NCBI GenBank assembly: GCA_037139415.1
Contig: JBAXGN010000024.1
Location: forward strand, 1-52,651
Direction of reading: 5' to 3'
Length of the DNA stretch: 52,651 nucleotides
From: Verrucomicrobiota bacterium
GTDB lineage: Bacteria; Verrucomicrobiota; Verrucomicrobiia; Limisphaerales; Fontisphaeraceae
Below are positions 17,300 through 25,555 of this stretch, one piece after another (positions within the stretch are counted from its first letter, which is position 1; the number at the start of each line of letters is the position of its first letter). Made by a program: the position numbers and the translations under genes. The notes under the pieces are model-generated. The model ran no database searches. It was not told the origin of the DNA and was given only the letters and a program-made list of their open reading frames with translations.

Positions 17300-18796
17300 T
17301 CACGCCAGTTGCATCCATATCGTTTTTAACTCGGTATATTGTTCGTGCGCCCAAATGGATTTGTCGCGTCCGGCGAACCCCGATTGCTTAAATCCACCGA
17401 ACGGGGTGGTGATATCCCCCTCGGAGAAACAATTTACCGACACCGTGCCGGCACGAATGGCGCGGGCCACGCGATGGGCCCGGTTGAGGTCGCGCGTGTA
17501 GATCGAAGCGGCCAGCCCGTAGATTGTGTCATTGGCGATCGCGACGGCTTCTTCTTCGGTCGAGAAAGCGGTTACCGACAACACCGGGCCAAATATTTCT
17601 TCGCGCGCAATCTTCATCCGGTTGCTGACTCCGTCAAAGATGGTCGCCTCCACAAAGTAGCCGCCGCTTTTTTCCAGAATGCGCTTGCCGCCCAGGACCA
17701 GCTTGGCGCCTTCCGCCTTGCCGGATTCAATGTAGCTCAGGACCTTGTCCAGATGCGACTTTTCGATCATGGCGCCGAGTCGGTTTCGAGGATCAAGCGG
17801 ATCACCCACTTTCCAGGTCTTCGCCAGCTTGGCGATTTTCTCCACTAGCTCGTCCTTGATACTCTGGTGAACGATCAGCCGTGACCCGCAACTGCAATTC
17901 TCACCCATGTTCCAAAAGGCCGCACCCACCGCGTTGTTCGCCACGACGTCTAAATCCGGCGCGTCCGCAAACACGACCTGCGGGCTTTTGCCTCCGCACT
18001 CGAGGATGATGCGCTTGAGATTCGACTCGGCGGCATATTTGAGAAAATACCTGCCCACTTCAGTCGAGCCGGTGAAGGCGACCATGTCCACGTCCGGATG
18101 ACGTCCGATCGCTTGCCCGGCAGTCTCGCCCAGGCCGGGCACGACGTTAAATACGCCCGCCGGCACGCCCGCCTCGGCGGCCAGTTCCGCCATGCGAATC
18201 GCGCTCAGGGAAGTCAATTCGGCGGGCTTGAGCACCACGCTGTTCCCGGCGGCCAGCGCCGGGCCAATCTTCCACGCTGCCATCTGGGCCGGGAAATTCC
18301 ATGGAATGACGCATCCCACCACTCCCACGGGTTCGCGCAGGATCAACGCCAGATGCTCTGGCCCGGTCGGCGAAACGTGGTTGTAAAGCTTGTCAATCGC
18401 CTCGGCGTGCCAGCGGAGGCACAGGATGGTGTCGGGAATGTCCATCGTGGCGCAATCGCCAATGGGTTTGCCGGCTTCGAGCGTATCGAGGAGTGCGAGT
18501 TCGCTGGCTTTGGCCTCCAGCCGATCGGCATAGTTCAGCAGCACCTTCTTCCGCTCGGACGGTTTCATCCGCGACCATGTGCCAGCTTCAAAGACGCGGC
18601 GCGCGGCCTTTACGGCGCGGTCCACGTCTGGGACGTCACACGCGGCAATCTGCGCCAGTGGTTTGCCTGTGGCGGGGTTTTCGGTGGTAAAAGTCTTTCC
18701 ACTTTGGGCGCTGACAAACTTGCCGTCCATGAATGCTTGCGTGCGGAACTTGAGTTTGCGCGCCGCGCTTTTAACGGCTGAGTATTCGAGTTTCAT
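17300..18796 (-). CDS. NAD(P)-dependent aldehyde dehydrogenase, PuuC-like
   Basis: A full-length ALDH of 498 aa, cytoplasmic. Asn168 is in IPWNFPAQ, the NAD-binding segment is FTGSTEVGRY (241-250), the general base Glu266 is in LECGGKS, and the nucleophile is Cys301 in NMGENCSCGS. A second cysteine, Cys303, is adjacent. Many blocks (AGKPIGD, RWHAEAIDKLY, FGGFKQSGFAGRDKS, ELKTIWM) resemble PuuC, which oxidises gamma-glutamyl-aminobutyraldehyde and other omega-aldehydes. In this context it may oxidise a semialdehyde such as 2-oxoglutarate semialdehyde from hydroxyproline, or a sugar-derived aldehyde. These substrates are inference. It is transcribed 39 nt after the POT transporter. Confidence 0.88.
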   Translation of the reverse strand: MKLEYSAVKSAARKLKFRTQAFMDGKFVSAQSGKTFTTENPATGKPLAQIAACDVPDVDRAVKAARRVFEAGTWSRMKPSERKKVLLNYADRLEAKASELALLDTLEAGKPIGDCATMDIPDTILCLRWHAEAIDKLYNHVSPTGPEHLALILREPVGVVGCVIPWNFPAQMAAWKIGPALAAGNSVVLKPAELTSLSAIRMAELAAEAGVPAGVFNVVPGLGETAGQAIGRHPDVDMVAFTGSTEVGRYFLKYAAESNLKRIILECGGKSPQVVFADAPDLDVVANNAVGAAFWNMGENCSCGSRLIVHQSIKDELVEKIAKLAKTWKVGDPLDPRNRLGAMIEKSHLDKVLSYIESGKAEGAKLVLGGKRILEKSGGYFVEATIFDGVSNRMKIAREEIFGPVLSVTAFSTEEEAVAIANDTIYGLAASIYTRDLNRAHRVARAIRAGTVSVNCFSEGDITTPFGGFKQSGFAGRDKSIWAHEQYTELKTIWMQLA

Positions 18797-18835
18797 AAAC
18801 CTTTTTATTTTTTGTTTCGGTTAATTTTCAAGCAA

Positions 18836-20302
18836 TTACTTGATGCCTGCCATCCAACGGCGCATCGGTTTAGCCAGGAACATGAGCAAAATGCCGACGA
18901 CCGCAGCGGCCAGCGCAACCCACCAGAATTGGGATGCCATCTGGCCGGGGCTGGTGCTGTTTCCGGCAATCAATCCCGCTGTTAGATTGCCCAGCGCCGT
19001 GGCCATGAACCACAGTCCCATGATCTGCCCGACAATCCGCGCCGGCGCAAGCTTCGTGATCGAACTCAACCCGACGGGACTGACGCACAGTTCCCCCATC
19101 GTGTGCAGGAGATACATGAGTAACAGCCACACCGGTGAGACCGGTCCGGCCACCGCCCGTTGCGCACCCACGGCGATGACGACATAACCTACCGCCAGCA
19201 GCAGCAGGCCCGCTGCGAACTTCATGCCCAGCGACAAATCCCGGCCCCGTTTCGACAGCGCGATCCACACGCCCGCCGCCACCGGGCCAAGCAGGACGAC
19301 ACAGAGCGGATTTATGGATTGAAACCAACTGGCAGGCATTTCATACGACCCCAGCATCCGGTTCGTGTATTGATCCGCAAAAAGATTGAGCGATGACCCC
19401 GCTTGCTCCAGCCCCGCAAAAAACGTCACCGCCGCCACGAACAGCCCCGCCACCACCCCAATCCGCTGCTTCTCCAAGCCCGTCAGATCGCTGAAGAAGA
19501 AAAGTCGGAGGAAGGTGAAGACGGCCAGCGCCACGATGACCCACTTGGCGGCGTTGGCCACTTGTAACGGGTTGACGGGGATGACCCCACTCCAAATCAG
19601 CACGACCGCGAGCCCCAAGGCTGCCAACGCACCGGTTAACAAACGCCAGTCGTTCATGGACACGGAAGCAACTTCAGGCCCCGCACCTGCACCGTGCAGA
19701 TGTTTCCGCATCAGCGCGAACTGCACCAAACCGCCGACCATGCCCAAGCCCGCCGCCGCGAACCCAAGATGCCAGTTAATCTTCTCGCCCAGCGGCCCGC
19801 ACACCAGCGGGCCCACGAACGAACCAAGATTGATGCCCATGTAGAAAATCGTGAAGCCCGCGTCCCGCCGCGCACCGCCTTCGGGATAAAGTTTGCCAAC
19901 GATAGCGCTGATGTTCGGCTTGAGCAGCCCTGTGCCTATCACCACCAGCAGCAGACCCAGAAAAAACGTGTCCTTTCGGGAAATCGCCAGGGTGAACTGC
20001 CCGCAGGCGATCAGCGCGCCGCCGCAGAGGATGGCCCGCTGGGCGCCGATCAAGCGGTCCGCCACCCAGCCACCGGGCATGGCCGCAAGGTAAACCGCCG
20101 CCGTGTAAAGTCCGTAAATCGCGCCGGCCATCGGGATGGAGAACTCCAGACCGCCCTTCTCCAGCGTCGCCTTCATGAAAAGCACCAGCAGCCCGCGCAT
20201 CCCATAGTAGCTGCACCGCTCCCACATCTCCGTGAAGAAGAGCGTGTAGAGCCCGGGCGGATGCCTGGGAGACGGGGCGGCGTTGGATAAATTGGCATTC
20301 AT
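18836..20302 (-). CDS. POT-family proton-dependent oligopeptide transporter (MFS)
   Basis: An inner-membrane protein of 488 aa with about 12-14 hydrophobic segments. The signature near the N-terminus, FFTEMWERCSYYGMRG, is the ExxERxxYYG motif of PTR2/POT transporters that couple proton binding to peptide import. One usual Phe is Cys here. NLGSFVGPLVCGPLGEKINW and GELCVSPVGLSSITKLAP are further family blocks. The family imports di- and tripeptides, and some members carry nitrate or other solutes. The ATG at 20302 sits 2 nt after the serine dehydratase stop; an in-frame GTG at 20320 would overlap that gene. Linkage with S9 and M24 peptidases and a serine deaminase supports peptide import. Confidence 0.9.
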   Translation of the reverse strand: MNANLSNAAPSPRHPPGLYTLFFTEMWERCSYYGMRGLLVLFMKATLEKGGLEFSIPMAGAIYGLYTAAVYLAAMPGGWVADRLIGAQRAILCGGALIACGQFTLAISRKDTFFLGLLLVVIGTGLLKPNISAIVGKLYPEGGARRDAGFTIFYMGINLGSFVGPLVCGPLGEKINWHLGFAAAGLGMVGGLVQFALMRKHLHGAGAGPEVASVSMNDWRLLTGALAALGLAVVLIWSGVIPVNPLQVANAAKWVIVALAVFTFLRLFFFSDLTGLEKQRIGVVAGLFVAAVTFFAGLEQAGSSLNLFADQYTNRMLGSYEMPASWFQSINPLCVVLLGPVAAGVWIALSKRGRDLSLGMKFAAGLLLLAVGYVVIAVGAQRAVAGPVSPVWLLLMYLLHTMGELCVSPVGLSSITKLAPARIVGQIMGLWFMATALGNLTAGLIAGNSTSPGQMASQFWWVALAAAVVGILLMFLAKPMRRWMAGIK

Positions 20303-20304
20303 CG

Positions 20305-21894
20305 TCAATGGCAGGCACACCCGCTGCCGCAGGCAGCCGCTTTCTTTGCCGCTAGCCGCTGCTCAATGGCCAGCGATGTCGGCGTGATGGATAGCCCGCC
20401 CAGCGCGGTACAGCGCAGCTCTCGTGGCATCTGCCTACCCACCCGCTCGGCGGTCTGGATAACTTCATCCAACGGGATGACGGGATCATAGCCCGCCAAT
20501 GCCATGTTCGCGCAGGCTAGCGCATTGCTCGCTGCCATGACATTTTTGCCCAGGCATGGAGCCTCGACGCGGTTGGCAATCGGGTCGCAAATCAGTCCCA
20601 ACATGCTTTGAAACGCCATCGAGGAGGCAGCCACCGATTGTGCCATGGTTCCGTTGGCTAGCGTCACCAGCGCCGCCGCCGCCATGCACGCCGCCGAACC
20701 GCCTTCCGCCTGGCAGCCACCCACTTCCGCCGCAAACGTCCAGCGCGTGGCGATGAACACCCCGATGAGTCCGCTCGCGAGCATCGCCATCGCCATCGCC
20801 TCTTCCTTCAAGCCCATTTGCTCCGCCATGGCAATCACCGCTCCGGGCAGCGCGGCGCACGCTCCCGCTGTCGGTGCCGCCACGATCACGCCCATGGAAC
20901 TCTTTACTTCCATCAGCGCCGTGACATAAAGAATGATGCGATTGAGCGCGCCACCATCCAGCAGGCGGCCCGCTTTCATCAGGTCACTAAACTTGCCGCT
21001 TTGATGACCCAGAACACGGTCTTCGTACTGCGTTCCTACTATCCCTTGGGCAATGGACCGGCGCAGGATGCGGACGATGTCCACCATTTGGGCGATGACC
21101 TCCGCCTCGGTCAGATTGCCCCGCGCCATTTCATATTCCACCGCCAGCTTCCACAGCGGCGTGTTTCGCCCCTGGTCATGGCGCAGCATTTCTTCGCAGG
21201 TCGTGAAGGGCACGCTCGTGGTTTTGCGCGAAAGCACCGGCAGCACCGGGGAAAAACGTTTGATTTTGCGGATGACGTAAGCCCCGTTCAGCCTGCTCAT
21301 CGTCTGCTCGCTGACGAACGCACCCGCCTTCACCTCCACCATCTGTTCGCCTTCGGTTTCATGTACCAGGATGGCATCTGCGGGCACTAACGCCGCCAAT
21401 TCCCGCGCCAGTTTGTGACCCTCGCCGCGCACCCACAGCAGCGTTTCAAAACAATCGCCAAACATGGAAACCTTGAAGCCGTCCACGTTGAGTACCTCGA
21501 TCATGCCGCCTCCCGTGGAGATGGCGCGAACGAAGTGCTGTTCATGCCCGTTGCGCAATGTCAGTCGGTAGGTGTTTGGATGCGGATCCCCGGCGTCCAC
21601 CGTCTCAATCCGGACCTGCACCCCAAGGTCGCGCAACGCCTGTGGTGAGTTAGGCAATCGTTCATCGGCCGCGTCCCAGCCCAGCAGCCCGCCGAACAGC
21701 CCCATGTCCGAACCTTGCGACTCGTGAGTCGTTGGCAGCGAGCCGTTGCGGTCAAATTGAATCAGCACCTCGTTGAACTCAACGCCCATCAGGTCGCGCG
21801 CCAGCCGCCCGATGCGCAGCGCGGCCGCGCAGTGTGAGCTGGAGTTGCCCCGCATCACTGGACCGATCACGTCGTTAAAAATACTTACTAACAT
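20305..21894 (-). CDS. L-serine dehydratase, iron-sulfur type, single chain
   Basis: A 529-aa enzyme joining the beta domain (about residues 1-190, with VMRGNSSSHCAAALRIG, cf. the usual GPSSSHT) and the alpha domain (from about 235). The alpha domain has APTAGACAALPGAV, AAEVGGCQAEGGSAACMAAA and NRVEAPCLGKNVMAA, whose cysteines can hold the catalytic [4Fe-4S] cluster. It deaminates L-serine to pyruvate and ammonia. The C-terminus ends CGSGCACH (Cys522, 526, 528). In the Legionella enzyme a C-terminal Cys folds into the active site ('tail in mouth'); this tail may do the same. It is the first gene after the divergent promoter region shared with the AraC regulator, so it is probably regulated by it. 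I would expect pyruvate production from imported Ser-rich peptides. Confidence 0.88.
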   Translation of the reverse strand: MLVSIFNDVIGPVMRGNSSSHCAAALRIGRLARDLMGVEFNEVLIQFDRNGSLPTTHESQGSDMGLFGGLLGWDAADERLPNSPQALRDLGVQVRIETVDAGDPHPNTYRLTLRNGHEQHFVRAISTGGGMIEVLNVDGFKVSMFGDCFETLLWVRGEGHKLARELAALVPADAILVHETEGEQMVEVKAGAFVSEQTMSRLNGAYVIRKIKRFSPVLPVLSRKTTSVPFTTCEEMLRHDQGRNTPLWKLAVEYEMARGNLTEAEVIAQMVDIVRILRRSIAQGIVGTQYEDRVLGHQSGKFSDLMKAGRLLDGGALNRIILYVTALMEVKSSMGVIVAAPTAGACAALPGAVIAMAEQMGLKEEAMAMAMLASGLIGVFIATRWTFAAEVGGCQAEGGSAACMAAAALVTLANGTMAQSVAASSMAFQSMLGLICDPIANRVEAPCLGKNVMAASNALACANMALAGYDPVIPLDEVIQTAERVGRQMPRELRCTALGGLSITPTSLAIEQRLAAKKAAACGSGCACH

Positions 21895-21982
21895 ACTGTG
21901 CCTTTTTCGAATTACCGCGATAATCTTGCGCCCACTTTACCATTGTTCCCAGGCATGTCTTGGCGTAAATTTACGCTTTAGC
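21895..21982. promoter_or_regulatory. Divergent promoter region with a 14-bp palindromic operator candidate
   Basis: These 88 bases separate the serine dehydratase operon (minus) from the PAS-AraC gene (plus). A perfect palindrome, GCGTAAATTTACGC, lies at 21963-21976, followed at 21982 by the half-site-like GCGTGAAATT. It lies 6 nt before the GTG chosen as the AraC start, so a bound protein there would affect that gene directly. AraC proteins more often bind direct repeats, so the palindrome could be bound by another dimeric factor. I cannot assign -35/-10 boxes with confidence. Confidence 0.45.
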
Positions 21983-22753
21983 GTGAAATTGAGCACAATC
22001 ACTGCTTTCGCTGCCCATCCGCATACCAGTTTGGTGTCGGTGGATGCCCGGTTGTTGGCCGAACTTTTCGACCATGCGCCCGACCTTGCTTTCTTCGTCA
22101 AGGATGCTGCCGGTCGTTATGTGGCGGTGAATGAATCGCTCATCAAACGCCATGGCCTGCGTCACAAGGCCCAAGCCATCGGACGACGCCCTTGCGAGTT
22201 TTGTGCCGGAGATTTCGGACGGATTCCCTCCGAGCAGGACGCGGAAGTGTTGCGCTCCGGCCGGCCGCTGCTCGATCATCTCGAACAACAATGGTACGTG
22301 CCTCAAAAACCGGTTTGGTGTCTCACCACCAAGCTGCCCCTTCGGGATCCGGCGGGAAACATCATTGGCCTTATTGGCATCTCGCGCGATGTGCGCGCGC
22401 CGGTTAACCTGCGCGACATTCCACCGGGACTTACCGCTGCGCTCGATTATTTCGAAACAAACCTTGCCGAACCCGTTTCACCCGCAGCCTTGGCCAGACG
22501 CGCCAAGATCACTCCCGCCAAATTGGCCCGTCTCATCCGCCGCTTCTTCGATCTCACCCCCAGCCAGTTCATCACCCAGACGCGCCTTGCGGTGGCCTCG
22601 CGTCTCCTGCGCGAATCTGACTGTCCTGTGGCCGACATCGCCCATGAGTGTGGTTTCTATGACCACAGCGCTTTTACCCGCGCCTTCCGTGCCGCCATGG
22701 GGGTGACCCCCAGCGAATTCCGGCATGGGGTGCCCGCCAGTCAGCGCCCATGA
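21983..22753 (+). CDS. AraC-family transcriptional regulator with an N-terminal PAS domain
   Basis: The only plus-strand gene here. The open frame extends back to 21773 but would then overlap the divergent serine dehydratase gene, so I choose the GTG at 21983 (about 256 aa). Residues about 15-120 form a PAS sensor (LFDHAPDLAFFVKDAAGRYV, IGRRPCEFC, GNIIGLIGISRDV). Residues about 150-250 hold the two helix-turn-helix motifs (LARRAKITPAKLARLIRRFF and CPVADIAHECGFYDHSAFTR), ending with the usual GVTPSEFR. It probably senses a small molecule in the cytoplasm and controls the divergent serine dehydratase-POT-ALDH operon and perhaps the longer run downstream. The signal is unknown. Its 3' end abuts pseudogene DNA. 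Confidence 0.85.
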   Translation: MKLSTITAFAAHPHTSLVSVDARLLAELFDHAPDLAFFVKDAAGRYVAVNESLIKRHGLRHKAQAIGRRPCEFCAGDFGRIPSEQDAEVLRSGRPLLDHLEQQWYVPQKPVWCLTTKLPLRDPAGNIIGLIGISRDVRAPVNLRDIPPGLTAALDYFETNLAEPVSPAALARRAKITPAKLARLIRRFFDLTPSQFITQTRLAVASRLLRESDCPVADIAHECGFYDHSAFTRAFRAAMGVTPSEFRHGVPASQRP

Positions 22754-22961
22754 TGAACTTCGGCGTCTCCGTGGCATACTCTGTGTCCCGCCACCAGCCC
22801 AGGCCACCCTCGACGTCGGAATAGAGTTTGATCGCCGGAGAAGGTTCATTCCGGGCGAACATCCACGTGCCGAACAAACCGGTTTGAAAACGTTGCCCCG
22901 GATATTGGTCCAACAACGGCCAGGCGGCGACATACATGGAGTACCCAGCATTGTAGGTTTC
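22754..22961 (-). pseudogene. Remnant of a paralogue of the 14104-15906 secreted protein
   Basis: Read on the minus strand, this piece gives ETYNAGYSMYVAAWPLLDQ, QRFQTGLFGTWMFARNE and YSDVEGGLGWWRDTEYATET. These align with YSAGMGFYSAVWPLIDQ, NFQIGLAGCWISPDNSD and VEGGLGYWAGNHFRYG in the intact gene at 14104-15906. A TAG in the same frame lies just upstream (22989-22991). The frame runs into the 3' end of the AraC gene without a proper ending. Both ends are therefore missing. It is best read as a decayed gene copy. Confidence 0.7.
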
Positions 22962-23277
22962 GGGAACTTTCTCGTTGGGGACGTGGAGCTAGCCGGCCAT
23001 TTCCCCCTTCTGAACCGGGTTGGAGGCACCCTCCGCCGCCCAGGCGCCGGCGGCCACCCCAAGCGCTGCCGCCGCAATTCATCCCAGCCGGCTGGTTTGC
23101 CCCCCCACTGCTTCTCCTGAATTGAAATCCACGAGCGTACGGTCTGTTCATCACGCTGTTTCTTTCTGCTGCTTTATCGAGTGTTTTCATTTTCTGGATT
23201 TCTTTCAAATCAATCATGGCTTTGGCCATTGGCTGCGCCAATCAAGGCGTAGATCGCTCCCACCGCGCAGCTTCAAT
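22962..23277. other. Decayed or non-coding stretch, nothing firmly identified
   Basis: No intact gene is supported here. The minus strand shows short pieces in different frames, such as WISIQEKQWGGKPAGWDELR and a Pro/Arg-rich stretch, with stops between them. It probably holds the 5' part of the neighbouring pseudogene and its former upstream region, much mutated. I see no RNA gene, terminator hairpin or repeat. Confidence 0.4.
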
Positions 23278-23478
23278 TTATGCTTTTGTGCAAGCCCGCC
23301 CATTATCAGCGGCGATACACTCAGGTGGTCCCAAATACGAAACCTTCGGCGCCTGGAAGTAAAGGACGAGTTTATCGTTCACGACACGCGTATTGACCAT
23401 CCAAACGGTTAATTGATATTTACCGGACGCGGTGAGTTCAACTGGTGTAGTTAGGCGCGGCAGTTGCCAGCACATCAC
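23278..23478 (-). pseudogene. Possible fragment of a secreted or beta-rich protein
   Basis: A 66-aa open frame reads LPRLTTPVELTASGKYQLTV then WMVNTRVVNDKLVLYFQAPK. The alternating hydrophobic pattern suggests a beta-sandwich domain from a larger protein. There is no export signal, start context or family I can name. It sits between the paralogue remnant and the sialate O-acetylesterase gene, so it is probably part of the same decayed segment. It could also be chance. Confidence 0.3.
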
Positions 23479-23534
23479 CTCCAGTGCCTGCGAGCATTAG
23501 AATCCTGAAGGTTTTTCTCTGGGGCGCATTGCGC

Positions 23535-25514
23535 TCATCGTTCAGCCTCGGCCTGGCCTTTGCCGGCATCGGCTGCGCTCTTCGTTTTCCCGCTGGCATG
23601 CGCCTTTTCGAGGGCGGGCCTCAGCTCAGTAATGGTCGTTTCCGCTTCCTTGAAGCGGCGCTCGAGGTCGGCCTGTTCGAGTTCCTTGCGAATCTGATTG
23701 GCGATATACCGTCTTGCCGTGTCGGCCGGCATGTCCGCCGGAGTGGCAATCTTCACGGGTGTCTCCTCAAGGATCCAATCGTCGCTGCGCTGCGCGGCCA
23801 AGGGCACCCCGCGGCTGTTGACAATGTTTCCCATCGGGTTTCTCGCCCATGCATACCGGTAGTGAATGGGCTCAGGGACAAACTGGTTGCTGAGGACGAG
23901 CATGCGGTGGTCTAAATTAGGCTTCTCGCGATTACCTTTGGTGCCGTCGGCAAACCAGTTGACGTCGGCGGGATAGAACCGCCGATCCTTGCCGGCAATG
24001 GCGAAGCCGAGCAGCCGGCCGTCGCTGTCGTCGTGGGTCTTGACGTCGGTGCTCATCGTCAGGCGCATCGTGCTGCCGACCATCTCGACCTTGTCGATGG
24101 TGGGTGGCAGCCACCAGGCTTCGGCGTCCCGGCCTTTGAGGAGTTCGTAGCGTGCCACCAGCGCCCACTTGGCGGCCCGTTCGCCGACGGGGATCTTGAT
24201 CTGCGGGTGATACCAGGACTTGCGCAGATCGAAACTGCTGGCGAACCCAATATTCTTATCACCGGCAGCACGCAGGTCGCGGAATGTCCAGTATTGCGCC
24301 TCGCGGATATACGCACCCGCGTCAAACATCGGAGCGAGGAAGTTGTCCCGCGTCTGCGGCTCACCGGCCGTGCACAGCGAGAGGATGCAGAACGGCATCT
24401 GCGGATCGCCAAACGTCTCCCGCCATGCGGCGATCATCTTGCCGAACACCTGGCAGTACATCCGCGCGCCGGCGGAGCCGTTGAAGCAGTTGTTGAACCC
24501 CTGATGGAAAAGGGCGCCAGCCACGGCTAAGCCGCGGAGCGGTTGGATCACGCTGGCGTAACGACAGCCCGGGCGGTTATTGTCGGCGGCAGGGCCTGGC
24601 CGTAGGTCGCTCGGCGGCTGGCTTTCGGCCGGAATGGATTGGCCCTTGGCCCGCAGGTTCTTCATGCGGTTCTCGTACCCTTCTCTTCGCGCCTTGAGGT
24701 CGGCCTGCGGATCAAACGCGGCGATCTTCTCCTCCCATTCCTTGAGCATTTCCCGCGTTTCCTTGCCGTCGATTTTCCGCAGCACGTCCGCGGGCGTCCA
24801 CGTCTCAACGGTGGTCCCGCCAATCGAGGCATCAATCAGCCCGATCGGCACGCCACTGGCCATGTGGACCCGACGCCCGAAGATGTACCCGATCGCCGAG
24901 AACTCCGTGACGGTTTCCGGCGAACAGATGTCCCAGTCGCCCTTGCGAAAGTGCCGCTTGGACCAATCGCTCCATTCGTGGAGGCGTTCGAAGCTGTGGA
25001 CCGATGTAAAGCCCTTGCCCACCGGCATGGTCAGGAGCCGGATCTTCGGAAAGTTGGCCGAGACGATTTCCAACTCCCCGTCGTCAACGTTGCTGATGGG
25101 AAATTCCATGTTACTTTGGCCGCCCAGTATCCAGACGTCGCCGACCAGGATGTTCTCCAGCGTCAGCGTTGTGCTCTTTCCCTTGACCGTCATGGTCTGC
25201 GGGACTCGGTTCGCGGGACTCGGCTTGAGCGTCACCTGCCAGGCCCGATCCGCCGCCGCCCGGGCCTGGACCTCCTGGCCGGCGAACGTCACGACGACCG
25301 CTTCGCCCGGTTCAGCCCAGCCCCAGACGTTCAGCGATTTATTGCGCTGGAGAACCATGTTGGACTGAAAAACATTGGCGACGCACAGGCCCTGCCCGAT
25401 GGCGGGGACGCTGACCACATCCTCCTTCGGCATGGGCGTTTTTTCTGCGGCGACCGTAGCCAGCCCGGCCAGCAGCGACGCTAGCAGGGCGCTCAGAAAG
25501 ATGGTGAATTTCAT
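23535..25514 (-). CDS. Secreted sialate O-acetylesterase-type SGNH esterase
   Basis: With the ATG at 25514 the protein has a good signal peptide (MKFTIFLSALLASLLAG). An in-frame ATG at 25559 overlaps the upstream stop as ATGA and is the alternative. An N-terminal beta domain has VFQSNMVLQRNKSLNVWGWA and the SASA domain has the nucleophile block WILGGQSNMEFPIS, with LIDASIGGTTVETW and LFHQGFNNCFNG as later blocks. The family removes acetyl groups from sialic acids, and close relatives deacetylate plant polysaccharides such as xylan or pectin. The last 60 residues are charged, probably helical (RKELEQADLERRFKEAETTI) and end in an Ala/Lys/Gly tail, an odd addition. It is transcribed right after the alpha/alpha-toroid protein. 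Confidence 0.85.
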   Translation of the reverse strand: MKFTIFLSALLASLLAGLATVAAEKTPMPKEDVVSVPAIGQGLCVANVFQSNMVLQRNKSLNVWGWAEPGEAVVVTFAGQEVQARAAADRAWQVTLKPSPANRVPQTMTVKGKSTTLTLENILVGDVWILGGQSNMEFPISNVDDGELEIVSANFPKIRLLTMPVGKGFTSVHSFERLHEWSDWSKRHFRKGDWDICSPETVTEFSAIGYIFGRRVHMASGVPIGLIDASIGGTTVETWTPADVLRKIDGKETREMLKEWEEKIAAFDPQADLKARREGYENRMKNLRAKGQSIPAESQPPSDLRPGPAADNNRPGCRYASVIQPLRGLAVAGALFHQGFNNCFNGSAGARMYCQVFGKMIAAWRETFGDPQMPFCILSLCTAGEPQTRDNFLAPMFDAGAYIREAQYWTFRDLRAAGDKNIGFASSFDLRKSWYHPQIKIPVGERAAKWALVARYELLKGRDAEAWWLPPTIDKVEMVGSTMRLTMSTDVKTHDDSDGRLLGFAIAGKDRRFYPADVNWFADGTKGNREKPNLDHRMLVLSNQFVPEPIHYRYAWARNPMGNIVNSRGVPLAAQRSDDWILEETPVKIATPADMPADTARRYIANQIRKELEQADLERRFKEAETTITELRPALEKAHASGKTKSAADAGKGQAEAER

Positions 25515-25555
25515 TGTAGTTTTAGGGTTTGCTGGTGTTTGTCTGTTCCAATGGT

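Noticed and set aside
21773-21982. Longer N-terminus for the AraC regulator from the ATG at 21773
   Set aside because: It would overlap the 5' end of the divergent serine dehydratase gene by over 100 bases and add residues without a PAS or HTH match.
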